A DNA stretch of 57,387 nucleotides from DTJG01 sp964532995 (GTDB lineage Bacteria > Ratteibacteria > UBA8468 > B48-G9 > DTJG01), in the NCBI GenBank assembly GCA_964532995.1, contig CAZHJN010000006.1:1-57387 (forward strand), read 5' to 3'. Positions 27,129-34,982 of this stretch are shown here, one piece after another. The notes below the pieces were generated by a model. The model made no database searches. It worked only from the letters and a program-made list of their open reading frames with translations, and had not been told where the DNA came from. Within the stretch, counting starts at the first letter, position 1, and every line of letters starts with the position of its first letter. The position numbers and the translations under genes are program-made.

Positions 27129-27944
27129 ATGCAGGAGAAAATAGGTCTTTTCGTTTCCGGTGGTAGATTTTCGCAGGTTGCACACAGCGAGTTAAAATTG
27201 ATGGGTTTTGATCCTGTTGTTTTCAGTTTTGGGGCAGGGGCTGGTTATCAGAATGAGATAGTCCTGGATTTTGGAGATATTGATGCCTTCCTCGGATATG
27301 CGAGTAAAAATCAGATAAGAAAACTTGTTTTTGCGGGAAAAATAGAACCTTCAAAACTTTTTAACAGCAGTATGGCAGAGTCTGGAAAAGAGTTCTTAAA
27401 AAATATGGTTTTGAATCCGGAAAACATCCTGAAAAATCTTATAGATGTATTTACAAAACAGGGCATTGAAATTATTCCGCTTACAGATGTTTTCAGAAAT
27501 TATCTTGCAGGGGAAAAACTGTATACAGAAATTGAACCGAATACCAGTCAGTGGAAAGACATCAATTTCGGATGGGAAGTCGCAAAAAAGATTGCATCTA
27601 TGGGGGTGGGTCAGGCATTGGCGATTAAAAGTGGTATGATAGTTGCAGTTGAAGCCATTGAAGGCACTGACAGGATGATTGAAAGAGCGGGTAGGTTCTG
27701 TAAAGATTTTGTTGTTATAAAAGTAATAAAGAGTTTTCAGGATATCAGGTTTGACCTTCCCACAGTGGGTCCTGAAACAATAAGAAATATGGTCCTTGCA
27801 GGCGGAAAAATTATAGCGGTTGAAGCCGATAAGACCATCATGCTTGATCAGAATGAACTAATAAAGATAGCGAATGAAAATAAACTTGTTGTTGTTGGAA
27901 TCAGAGGAAAGGAGTTTTCAGGTGATTATCAAGGAAAATCGTGA
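27129..27944 (+). CDS. lpxI: UDP-2,3-diacylglucosamine pyrophosphatase LpxI
   Basis: A 271-residue protein of the DUF1009/LpxI family, which hydrolyses UDP-2,3-diacylglucosamine to lipid X in lipid A synthesis and replaces LpxH in many phyla. Visible signatures are IGLFVSGGRFSQVAHSELK at the start, the GWEVAKKIASMGVGQALAIKSG block, AIEGTDRMIERAG, and GGKIIAVEADKTIMLDQNEL near the end. RBS AGAGAGG lies upstream of the ATG. The presence of lpxI and waaA two genes apart supports an LPS-bearing outer membrane. Confidence 0.93.
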   Translation: MQEKIGLFVSGGRFSQVAHSELKLMGFDPVVFSFGAGAGYQNEIVLDFGDIDAFLGYASKNQIRKLVFAGKIEPSKLFNSSMAESGKEFLKNMVLNPENILKNLIDVFTKQGIEIIPLTDVFRNYLAGEKLYTEIEPNTSQWKDINFGWEVAKKIASMGVGQALAIKSGMIVAVEAIEGTDRMIERAGRFCKDFVVIKVIKSFQDIRFDLPTVGPETIRNMVLAGGKIIAVEADKTIMLDQNELIKIANENKLVVVGIRGKEFSGDYQGKS

Positions 27945-29346
27945 TGAGATATTGAGTTATCTTGAGGATTCTTCAAATTTTTCGGGCGGAAAATGTGAAA
28001 AGGTTTTCATACCGGAAAATGAGCAGGAAATACTGGAAATTGTAAATGAATGTAATAGACAGAAGATGCCGCTGACAGTCTCAGGTGGTGGAACAGGAAC
28101 TGTTGGAGGCAGGATTCCTCTTGAGGGTTCAGTTATTTCACTTGAACGGCTTAATGGCATAATTAACATTGATGGTAATAGAGCAGTACTTGAAGCCGGG
28201 TCCGTTGTAAATGATTTTCTTCAACGGGCGGATAATGTAAGAAAATTCTATCCGCCTTTTCCCACTGAAAGAAATGCATTCATCGGAGGCAATGCTTCCA
28301 CAAATGCCTCAGGTGAGTACAGTTTCAGATTTGGTGCGACCAGAAAATATGTATTGAAACTCAGAATGGTAACCGGAGGCGGTAAGCTTGTGGAGATACC
28401 CAGAGGCAGGTTTTTTGCAGATGATAGGGGTGTGATAAGGACTGATTTTTTAACCTTTGAAATACCTTCTTATAAAACACCGGAGATTAAATGTTCTGCA
28501 GGGTATTTTTCTAAAAAAAATGTGGATTTAATTGATATTATCATAGGTTCAGAAGGTACTCTTGGGGTGATAACCCAGGTTGAGGTATTGTTGATAGATA
28601 AACTTCCGGATAGATTCATTATGATTTTTTTTCTTCCGTCAGAAGACAGAATGTTTGAATTCCTTTCACAGGTTAAAAAAGATTTTATCAGTGATATTTA
28701 CACCCTTGAGTTTTTTGACAGTGCAAGTCTATCCTTTCTAAAAAATGATTTTCCAGAGATTCCTCCTGGAACCTGTGGATTTTACATAGAAAGCACAAAT
28801 ACGACTGAATTGATGGAACGCTGGCTTGAAATTTCTGAAAAATACAATGCAAGAGATGTCTGGGTTGGAGGTGAACCAAAAAGTTATCAGAGGTTGATAG
28901 ACTTCAGACACAAACTTCCTGAAAACATCAATGCGTATTTCAGAAAACTTAAAATAACAAAGATTTCTCTTGATATAGCCGTACCTGAAAGAAACTTCAA
29001 AGAGCTTGTTTCGTTTTACAGAAGATTTTCAGGAGAATCAGGGATTCAGACGGTTCTGTTCGGTCATATTGGTGAAAATCATCTTCATTTCAATCTTTTT
29101 CCCGCTGATGAAAGAGAAAAAACACTTGCCAGACAGATTTATATAAGTTGTATTGAAAAAGCTATTTCTCTTGGCGGAACTGTTGCTGCTGAACACGGGA
29201 TCGGGAAAATCAAATACCCCTATCTTAAAATGATGTACGGGGAAAAAGGAATTCAGGATATGGTAAGAATAAAAAAAGCCTTTGACCCGAATGGACTGAT
29301 AGGCAGGAACAATCTTTTTCCTGCTGATCTTCTTTTTCAAAAATGA
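27922..29346 (+). CDS. FAD-linked oxidase, GlcD/D-lactate dehydrogenase type
   Basis: I choose the GTG at 27922 (474 residues), because AAAGGAG lies 7 bp upstream; the ATG at 27874 would overlap lpxI by 71 bp. The FAD-binding PCMH domain has SGGGTGTVGGRIPLEGS and GGNASTNASGEYSFRFGATR, then IIGSEGTLGVITQVEVLL. The C-terminal FAD-linked oxidase domain has GHIGENHLHFNLFP and AAEHGIGKIKYPYL. It should oxidise a 2-hydroxy acid to a 2-oxo acid. No iron-sulfur partner is next to it. It sits between lpxI and waaA and is translationally coupled to both, which is unusual for this enzyme class. Confidence 0.85.
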   Translation: MIIKENRDEILSYLEDSSNFSGGKCEKVFIPENEQEILEIVNECNRQKMPLTVSGGGTGTVGGRIPLEGSVISLERLNGIINIDGNRAVLEAGSVVNDFLQRADNVRKFYPPFPTERNAFIGGNASTNASGEYSFRFGATRKYVLKLRMVTGGGKLVEIPRGRFFADDRGVIRTDFLTFEIPSYKTPEIKCSAGYFSKKNVDLIDIIIGSEGTLGVITQVEVLLIDKLPDRFIMIFFLPSEDRMFEFLSQVKKDFISDIYTLEFFDSASLSFLKNDFPEIPPGTCGFYIESTNTTELMERWLEISEKYNARDVWVGGEPKSYQRLIDFRHKLPENINAYFRKLKITKISLDIAVPERNFKELVSFYRRFSGESGIQTVLFGHIGENHLHFNLFPADEREKTLARQIYISCIEKAISLGGTVAAEHGIGKIKYPYLKMMYGEKGIQDMVRIKKAFDPNGLIGRNNLFPADLLFQK

Positions 29347-30608
29347 TGCGATACTTCGTTGAGGTACTCTACGACACAATCTACGGAATCGGCCTTTTCC
29401 TTTCTCTACCGGTTTTTGGAAGACGACTTTTTGGAAGGGATAAAAGATATCATGATTTTCTTGAAAGATGTGGAATTTATGATAAAGAGGTATTGACAAA
29501 GCTCCGTAAAAGTAATATATGGATCCATACTGTTTCAATTGGTGAACTTCTTGCCAGTTTACCTTTGATTCAAAGGATATCTCAGGAATTCAAAGACAGG
29601 CAGATTGTTGTTTCCTGCGTCAGCAGGGCAGGCAGGTTTGTTGCCCACCAGAAACTGTCAGACAATATCATAAAGATTTTCCTGCCTTTTGATTTTTCTT
29701 TAACTGTGAGAAATGCAATTACCACAATAAAGCCAGAAATTTTTATCTCTGTGGAAACAGAGATCTGGCCTAATCTTTTTATAAACTTAAAAAGATACAA
29801 AAGTTCAATTCTGATTTTGAACGGTAGAATATCAGAAAGTTCATTCAAAAAATATTCATTTTTTAAGTTTATTCTTCGTCATATCCTTAATACGGTTGAT
29901 TGCTTTATTATGAGAAGTGAAAAAGATGCTTCCAGGATTGAAAAGCTTGGAGTAAGTAATAAAAAGATTGTTGTTTCAAGAAGTACAAAGTTTGACCAGG
30001 CATATCAGTTGAGTAAAATAGCAGCAGAACAATTTAATTCAAAAATAATTGTTTTTGGTTCAATCCACCGCGGAGAGGAAGAACCGGTGGTTGAAATTAT
30101 CAAAAAGCTTCTAACAGGATACAGAGATATTTCTTTTGTCATCGTTCCAAGAGCACTTGATAGAACCAATATCTATCAGATATTGAGACAAAAAAATATA
30201 CAGTACGAAAAATTGAGCTCTTCAACCGGTAAAGCGAGGGTTCTGATTGTTGATAAATATGGATTGCTAACTGAATTTTACAGAAGGTGTGATATTGCCT
30301 TTGTTGGCGGTTCACTTGTACCTGCAGGTGGTCAGAATCCAATAGAGCCCCTTGCTTTCAAAAAGGTGGTGATTTATGGCAAATTTCACTGGGATTTTGA
30401 ACAGGAGTGGAAAAAAATAATTGATGCCGGTGGAGGTCTGGAGGTTGGTTCATTTGAAGAACTTTACAAAACAATGGAATTTTTGCTGAATAATCCGACA
30501 ACATGCAGGAAAATGGGAGAGGCAGGTTTCAGGGTTATACTTGAAAATATGGGTGCAACAGATGAAATAATAAAAATTATTGGCCAATACCTCAAACTTC
30601 AAGCATAA
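29343..30608 (+). CDS. waaA: 3-deoxy-D-manno-octulosonic acid (Kdo) transferase
   Basis: A 421-residue GT-B glycosyltransferase that adds Kdo to lipid IVA. It shows an N-terminal hydrophobic anchor (about 7-25), the Kdo-transferase motifs IHTVSIGELLASLPLI, SVETEIWPNLFINL and ILNGRISESSFKKYSF, then FGSIHRGEEEPVVEII, and the GT-B nucleotide-sugar region FVGGSLVPAGGQNPIEPLAF. The start overlaps the preceding oxidase by 4 bp. Together with lpxI it marks an LPS-producing cell. Confidence 0.95.
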   Translation: MMRYFVEVLYDTIYGIGLFLSLPVFGRRLFGRDKRYHDFLERCGIYDKEVLTKLRKSNIWIHTVSIGELLASLPLIQRISQEFKDRQIVVSCVSRAGRFVAHQKLSDNIIKIFLPFDFSLTVRNAITTIKPEIFISVETEIWPNLFINLKRYKSSILILNGRISESSFKKYSFFKFILRHILNTVDCFIMRSEKDASRIEKLGVSNKKIVVSRSTKFDQAYQLSKIAAEQFNSKIIVFGSIHRGEEEPVVEIIKKLLTGYRDISFVIVPRALDRTNIYQILRQKNIQYEKLSSSTGKARVLIVDKYGLLTEFYRRCDIAFVGGSLVPAGGQNPIEPLAFKKVVIYGKFHWDFEQEWKKIIDAGGGLEVGSFEELYKTMEFLLNNPTTCRKMGEAGFRVILENMGATDEIIKIIGQYLKLQA

Positions 30609-30630
30609 AGATGGTTCAATATCTGTATAA

Positions 30631-30659
30631 TTGACCTTTTTTGTAATTTCTAATAACAT
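30631..30659 (+). promoter_or_regulatory. Candidate promoter for the GGDEF-hisB-xer genes
   Basis: TTGACC (30631-30636), 17 bp spacer, TAACAT (30654-30659). The predicted transcript start falls at or next to the ATG at 30667, and no Shine-Dalgarno is present, so the mRNA could be leaderless. Confidence 0.4.
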
Positions 30660-30666
30660 AATATTT

Positions 30667-31875
30667 ATGGAGAAAGAAAGAAAACTTCTGATTGTCTGCA
30701 AATATTCTTCTATAGTATTGATAGTGGTTTTGATTCTTTTTTATTCAGGATACCTGCAACCTCTCAAATCCTTTAAGGCACTTGTTCGTTCAGCCTGGAT
30801 ACTTATAGTAACCTGCGGTGGATTGCTTTTTCTTGTGTTTACACTTGTTGAATACTATTACAGGAAAATAATTGACTATAATTCGTATCTTAGAACATTT
30901 CACAATTTTCAGCTTGATGCTGTTCCCACGATGTCGGTGGAAGATCTTTCAATAAAGACTCTTGATGTTCTTGTAAAGATTTTCAAAGGAAATACAGGTA
31001 TTTTCATCATCAATGACAGTGAACTGAAAAAATTTGCCAAAAATAATGAGTTTGTTATTAATAACGCTTCCGGAAACAGGATAAGAAAGAAAAATGAAAC
31101 TTATCACATAAGAACTTTTTATCCTGGAGTTATTGTCGGTGATACCAGAGCAAAGATAGAAGATGTTATAAAAAAATATTCTCTAAACAATTTCTCATCG
31201 GTTGCGATTATTCCTTTTGCAAATGAAAATCATATAATGGCGACCGCATTGATTGGTTTTGAAATACGGCACAGGGACTTTTTTGAATATATCAAAGAAC
31301 CTGTGGAAATATTTTCAAACCAGGTTTCATCAATCTTTGAAAGCGCCATTCTTCATCAAAAAATAGCGCTTGCTTCAATAACAGATTCTCTGACAGGACT
31401 TTACAACAAAAGATATTTTCAGCAGAGGATAAGAGAAGAATTTTCAAAAGCGAGAAGAAACCATTTTCCTGTATCAGTTATTATTTCTGACCTGGACAAT
31501 TTCAAGTATTATGTTGATCGTTTCGGACATCCTCTCACCGATATCCTGCTTTCTCAATTTGGTGGATTTGTTAAGAAATTATTGAGAGATTCAGACATTA
31601 TCTGCAGATTTGGGGGTGATGAGTTCATATATTTACTACCATTTTCGGACAGTCTGGAAGCCCACAGAGTGGCTGAGAGAATTAAGAGTGAGGTTATTTC
31701 TCACGAATTTCAACTTGACGACAGCAACAAAGTTTATATAACAATGAGCTTCGGGATAGCGTCATTCCCCGAGCATGGGGATAGTTGGGAAGAAATAGTT
31801 AAAAAAGCGGACAGGGCGCTTTTTGTTTCAAAAGAAAAAGGCAAAAACAGAATATCAATTTACAGGGTGGAATGA
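30667..31875 (+). CDS. Membrane GAF-GGDEF diguanylate cyclase
   Basis: I choose the ATG at 30667 (402 residues); an upstream TTG at 30631 overlaps the predicted promoter. Two membrane segments lie in the first 65 residues (YSSIVLIVVLILFYSGYL and AWILIVTCGGLLFLVFTLVEYYY). A GAF-like sensory region spans about 80-230. The GGDEF domain begins at ITDSLTGLYNKRYFQQR; the active-site loop is intact (GGDEF at 316-320), and an RxxD inhibitory site (RDSD, 307-310) sits five residues before it, so the enzyme should make cyclic di-GMP and be product-inhibited. No EAL domain is present. It overlaps hisB by 4 bp. Confidence 0.92.
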   Translation: MEKERKLLIVCKYSSIVLIVVLILFYSGYLQPLKSFKALVRSAWILIVTCGGLLFLVFTLVEYYYRKIIDYNSYLRTFHNFQLDAVPTMSVEDLSIKTLDVLVKIFKGNTGIFIINDSELKKFAKNNEFVINNASGNRIRKKNETYHIRTFYPGVIVGDTRAKIEDVIKKYSLNNFSSVAIIPFANENHIMATALIGFEIRHRDFFEYIKEPVEIFSNQVSSIFESAILHQKIALASITDSLTGLYNKRYFQQRIREEFSKARRNHFPVSVIISDLDNFKYYVDRFGHPLTDILLSQFGGFVKKLLRDSDIICRFGGDEFIYLLPFSDSLEAHRVAERIKSEVISHEFQLDDSNKVYITMSFGIASFPEHGDSWEEIVKKADRALFVSKEKGKNRISIYRVE

Positions 31876-32468
31876 TGGTCAGGAAAAGGAGAAGTGGATC
31901 GGTTTTTCGCAAAACAGGGGAAACCTCAATAGAGATTCATCTGGTGGTTGATGGAAAAGGTAAGGCAAAAATTAACTGTCCACTTGGATTCTGGAGTCAC
32001 ATGCTGAGTTTACTCACTTTTTTCAGCGGTTTTGACATAACCTTAAAAGCCACAGGCGACATACATGTTGATGATCATCATCTCGTAGAAGACATTGGTA
32101 TCTGTCTGGGAGATGTTTTCAGGCAAGCCCTGGGAGATAGAAAGGGTATAAGAAGATTTGGATTTGCGGCGGTGCCGATGGATGAAACCCTTGTACATGT
32201 TGTTGTTGATATTTCCGGCAGGCCTTTTCTTGGATTTTCCATACCCATCTTCAAAGACAAATGCGGTTTTTCTGATATTGAAAATTTGCAGGAGTTTTGC
32301 AGGGCTTTTGCAAATCACGCCTGCATAAATCTTCATCTTAAGCTTTTTTCAGGCGAAAATACTCATCATATATGTGAAGCGGTTTTCAAGGGTCTCGGCC
32401 TTGCTTTGAAAGAAGCGGCGATGGTGGAATCTACCAGGATTTTGTCAACAAAGGGAAGGATTGATTGA
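31872..32468 (+). CDS. hisB: Imidazoleglycerol-phosphate dehydratase
   Basis: A 198-residue enzyme of histidine synthesis (IGP to imidazole acetol phosphate). The metal-binding motifs are present: SHML near residue 37, DDHHLVEDIGI, NLHLKLF and NTHHICEAVFKGLG. The usual DHML reads SHML, and the later usual 'RH' reads FF, so the early region is somewhat divergent although the known ligands are kept. It is monofunctional, without the phosphatase domain. No other his gene is in the window. It overlaps GGDEF (4 bp) and xer (1 bp). Confidence 0.92.
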   Translation: MMVRKRRSGSVFRKTGETSIEIHLVVDGKGKAKINCPLGFWSHMLSLLTFFSGFDITLKATGDIHVDDHHLVEDIGICLGDVFRQALGDRKGIRRFGFAAVPMDETLVHVVVDISGRPFLGFSIPIFKDKCGFSDIENLQEFCRAFANHACINLHLKLFSGENTHHICEAVFKGLGLALKEAAMVESTRILSTKGRID

Positions 32469-33397
32469 TGTCTCTGGATAAAAAGACCTGCCAGGGGTAT
32501 CTCAGAGAATTTCTCAATTATATTACTCATCAAAAAAATTATTCGCGCCATACCGTTTCTGCATATAGAACAGACCTTGGGCAATTTCTTTCTTTTGCAG
32601 ATTATAACATTGATTCTGTTGACATAGATTTATTAAGAAGATACCTTTTTCAGCTGAAAAAGCAGAATTATGGACCGCGCAGTACAGGAAGGAAGATCGC
32701 GGCAATAAAATCTTTTTTTAATTTTCTTATTAAACGCCAGTATATCAGAAAAAATCCGGCACTTCTTATTTCTTCTCCAAAACTTCCAGAAAGACTGCCC
32801 TCTTTTCTGACATATGAGGAGGTGGAAAAGATTCTTGAATCTGCAGGTGGTAATGATGAAATGGTGCTAAGGGATAGAGCGATTATGGAACTTCTATATT
32901 CTTCCGGTCTGCGGGTGGGAGAGCTTGTTTCATTAAAAATATCGGATATTAACATCCCAGAGGGTACATTGAGGATCAAAGGTAAAGGTAATAAAGAAAG
33001 AATAGTTCCTGTCGGTTCATATGCACTTAACTATATTTTTGATTATATTGAAAAACGTACAAATGTTCGTACTCCTTTTATTTTTCTAAACAGAAAAGGC
33101 AATAGACTTACCTCAAGGTCTGTTGAACGAATTATTAAACGGTGGGCGAGGATTGCCGGTATAACAAAAAAGGTTACCCCTCATGTTTTCAGACACAGTT
33201 TTGCCACTCATCTTCTTGATCGGGGTGCTGATCTCAGAACAGTTCAGGAATTGCTCGGACACAGTGATATTACAACAACCCAGATATACACACATGTTAC
33301 GGTCCAGAGACTGAAACATCTTTATGAAAAATATTATCCTCGATTCATTGTTTCTCCGATCCAAAAAACTCCTGCAGAAGATAATAAACAGGTGTGA
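32468..33397 (+). CDS. xerD: Tyrosine recombinase XerC/XerD
   Basis: A 309-residue recombinase starting at ATG 32468. The N-terminal SAM-like domain shows NYSRHTVSAYRTDLGQFL. The catalytic domain has the first Arg in SSGLRVGELVSL, a Lys in IKGKGNKERIVP, HVFRHSFATHLLDRGADLRTVQELLGH (HxxR and H), and the Tyr in TTTQIYTHV. Length and sequence match housekeeping Xer proteins that resolve chromosome dimers rather than phage integrases. XerC and XerD cannot be separated from the sequence alone, so the symbol is tentative. It is the last gene before the glnA promoter. Confidence 0.88.
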   Translation: MSLDKKTCQGYLREFLNYITHQKNYSRHTVSAYRTDLGQFLSFADYNIDSVDIDLLRRYLFQLKKQNYGPRSTGRKIAAIKSFFNFLIKRQYIRKNPALLISSPKLPERLPSFLTYEEVEKILESAGGNDEMVLRDRAIMELLYSSGLRVGELVSLKISDINIPEGTLRIKGKGNKERIVPVGSYALNYIFDYIEKRTNVRTPFIFLNRKGNRLTSRSVERIIKRWARIAGITKKVTPHVFRHSFATHLLDRGADLRTVQELLGHSDITTTQIYTHVTVQRLKHLYEKYYPRFIVSPIQKTPAEDNKQV

Positions 33398-33445
33398 ATG
33401 ATCGTTACAAAAGAATTACCTGCGTACCATTTTTCATGCGGGCTC

Positions 33446-33473
33446 TTGACAGGAAAAAATTTTAAGGTAAAAT
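33446..33473 (+). promoter_or_regulatory. glnA operon promoter
   Basis: TTGACA (33446-33451), 16 bp spacer, TAAAAT (33468-33473), with transcription expected from about 33480. It is the best promoter match in the window and uses the same hexamers and spacing as those before DUF6807-xylB. Confidence 0.65.
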
Positions 33474-33479
33474 TAATAC

Positions 33480-33570
33480 AGAATTACAAGGCAGTGATGC
33501 GGTAAAATTCAAAGGGGATAAAGGGCGATGCAGCCCGGAAAAAGCAGAGATGCTTTTCCGGGCTTTTTTG
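33480..33570 (+). promoter_or_regulatory. ANTAR-type antitermination leader of glnA
   Basis: The leader holds a first hairpin (33481-33510; GAATT with AATTC and AC with GT, tip GC-AGTGAT-GC) and the terminator hairpin (33533-33563; tip GC-AGAGAT-GC). Both hexaloops have A at position 1 and G at position 4, the recognition rule for ANTAR RNA-binding proteins; the two decamers differ by one base. A middle hairpin, GGGC-GATGCA-GCCC (33523-33536), also has G at loop position 4 but G at position 1. It uses GCCC from the terminator's left arm, so it and the terminator exclude each other. A GAF-ANTAR gene lies at the end of the operon. The fold is my reading; no energy was computed. Confidence 0.62.
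33533..33569 (+). terminator. Intrinsic terminator (attenuator) upstream of glnA
   Basis: GCCCGGAAAAAGC (33533-33545) pairs with GCTTTTCCGGGC (33552-33563) around the hexaloop AGAGAT, with one bulged A, followed by six T (33564-33569). It lies about 90 nt into the transcript and 60 nt before the glnA start, so it ends transcription before the gene unless it is disrupted. It is the only strong intrinsic terminator I see in the window. Confidence 0.82.
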
Positions 33571-33629
33571 TTTGCTCGGAAAATAAAATAGGAAAAAGAA
33601 GTGAAAAAACACAGTTATACGGAGGCAAA

Positions 33630-34964
33630 ATGAACAGAAAAGAATTGAAAAAACAGGATATATTGAAACTGGTTGAAGAAAATGGAATTAAATTTATCAG
33701 ATTATGGTTTGCTGACATTTCCGGGCAGATGAAAGGATTTACAATCACAAAGGAAGAACTCAAGGGTGCTCTTGATGATGGTATGGGATTTGATGGCCCT
33801 TCAATAAAAGGCTTTGCGAGAATTGATGAATCAGATATGGTTGCTATGCCTGATATTTCAACATTCACTGTGCTTCCATACAGACCAAAGGAAAAAGCAG
33901 TGGCAGCCATGATATGTGATATCCTTAATCCTGACAGAACTCCCTATGAGGGCGATAGCAGGTATATTTTGAAAAAAGCCCTTCAGAAAGCAGCAAAACA
34001 TGGGTATACATTTTTTGTTGGACCAGAGCTTGAGTTTTTTATTTTCAAAGATGAGAAGACCACACAGATCCTTGATGATGGTGGTTATTTTGACATAATA
34101 ACACTGGATGCCGGCAGAGAGGTGAGAAGAGAGATAATTCTTTCTCTTGAACAGATGGGAATTGATGTTGAATACAGCCATCATGAGGTAGCTCCTTCCC
34201 AGCATGAAATAGACCTTCGCTACAAAGATGGTATGACAATGGCTGACACTGTAATGGTTTATAGGGCAGTGGTTAAGGAAATAGCGCAGATGAAAGGTCT
34301 TTATGCCACATTTATGCCGAAGCCAATATACGGAGTCAATGGTTTTGGAATGCATACCCATCAATCGCTTTTTAAGGGAAGTAAGAACATCTTTTTTGAT
34401 GGTGATGACAAAGACTACCTTTCGGCTGATGCAAAGCATTACATTGCGGGCATTATGAAGCACGCAAGAGAGATTACTCTTGTATGCAATCAATGGGTTA
34501 ACTCATATAAGAGGCTTGTTGTTGGTTATGAGGCTCCGGTATACATCTGCTGGGCAAGAAGGAACAGAAGCGCCTTGATAAGAGTGCCGATGTATCAACC
34601 GGGAAAGGAGAAGGCAACAAGGATAGAATTTCGTTCGCCTGATCCTGCGTGCAATCCTTATCTCGCTTTTGCATGCATGCTTTCTGCGGGCTTATCCGGT
34701 ATCGAGAATAAATATCCTCTGGCAGAGCCTCTGGAAAGGGATGTTTACCATCTTACTGAAGAAGAGATGAAACATCTTGGAGTGAGTTGCCTGCCAGGGA
34801 GCCTCATCGAGGCAATTGAAATTGCGGAGAACAGTAACCTGCTTAAGGAGATACTTGGCGAGCACATATTTGCCAATCTTATAACATCAAAGAAAATTGA
34901 ATGGGATGAATACAGGAAAAGGGTTCATACTTATGAGATTGAAACATATCTTCCGGTTCTTTAA
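33630..34964 (+). CDS. glnA: Glutamine synthetase type I
   Basis: The ATG at 33630, preceded by GGAGG at 33621, gives 444 residues. In-frame starts upstream would lie inside the terminator. Signatures: FADISGQMKGFTI, GFDGPSIKGFARIDESD, the ATP/metal motifs FVGPELEFFIF, NGFGMHTHQSLF, and FRSPDPACNPYLAFACMLSAG. The C-terminal sequence VYHLTEEEMKHLG and the length of 444 match the GSI-alpha type, which is normally feedback-regulated rather than adenylylated. It forms glutamine from glutamate and ammonia and feeds the glutamate synthase encoded directly downstream. Confidence 0.97.
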   Translation: MNRKELKKQDILKLVEENGIKFIRLWFADISGQMKGFTITKEELKGALDDGMGFDGPSIKGFARIDESDMVAMPDISTFTVLPYRPKEKAVAAMICDILNPDRTPYEGDSRYILKKALQKAAKHGYTFFVGPELEFFIFKDEKTTQILDDGGYFDIITLDAGREVRREIILSLEQMGIDVEYSHHEVAPSQHEIDLRYKDGMTMADTVMVYRAVVKEIAQMKGLYATFMPKPIYGVNGFGMHTHQSLFKGSKNIFFDGDDKDYLSADAKHYIAGIMKHAREITLVCNQWVNSYKRLVVGYEAPVYICWARRNRSALIRVPMYQPGKEKATRIEFRSPDPACNPYLAFACMLSAGLSGIENKYPLAEPLERDVYHLTEEEMKHLGVSCLPGSLIEAIEIAENSNLLKEILGEHIFANLITSKKIEWDEYRKRVHTYEIETYLPVL

Positions 34965-34982
34965 ACTGAATCAGGATAAAAA

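Noticed and set aside
32468..33397. Phage or integron integrase marking a mobile element
   Set aside because: Sequence and length are those of housekeeping Xer recombinases; no attachment repeat, tRNA or phage gene is nearby.
33480..33570. Glutamine (glnA-type) riboswitch
   Set aside because: The known glutamine-binding RNA motifs do not match the sequence, while two AnnGnn hexaloops and a neighbouring ANTAR gene fit antitermination better.
33528..33629. N-terminal extension of glutamine synthetase
   Set aside because: The frame is open upstream, but it runs through the terminator hairpin; the RBS and family length point to ATG 33630.
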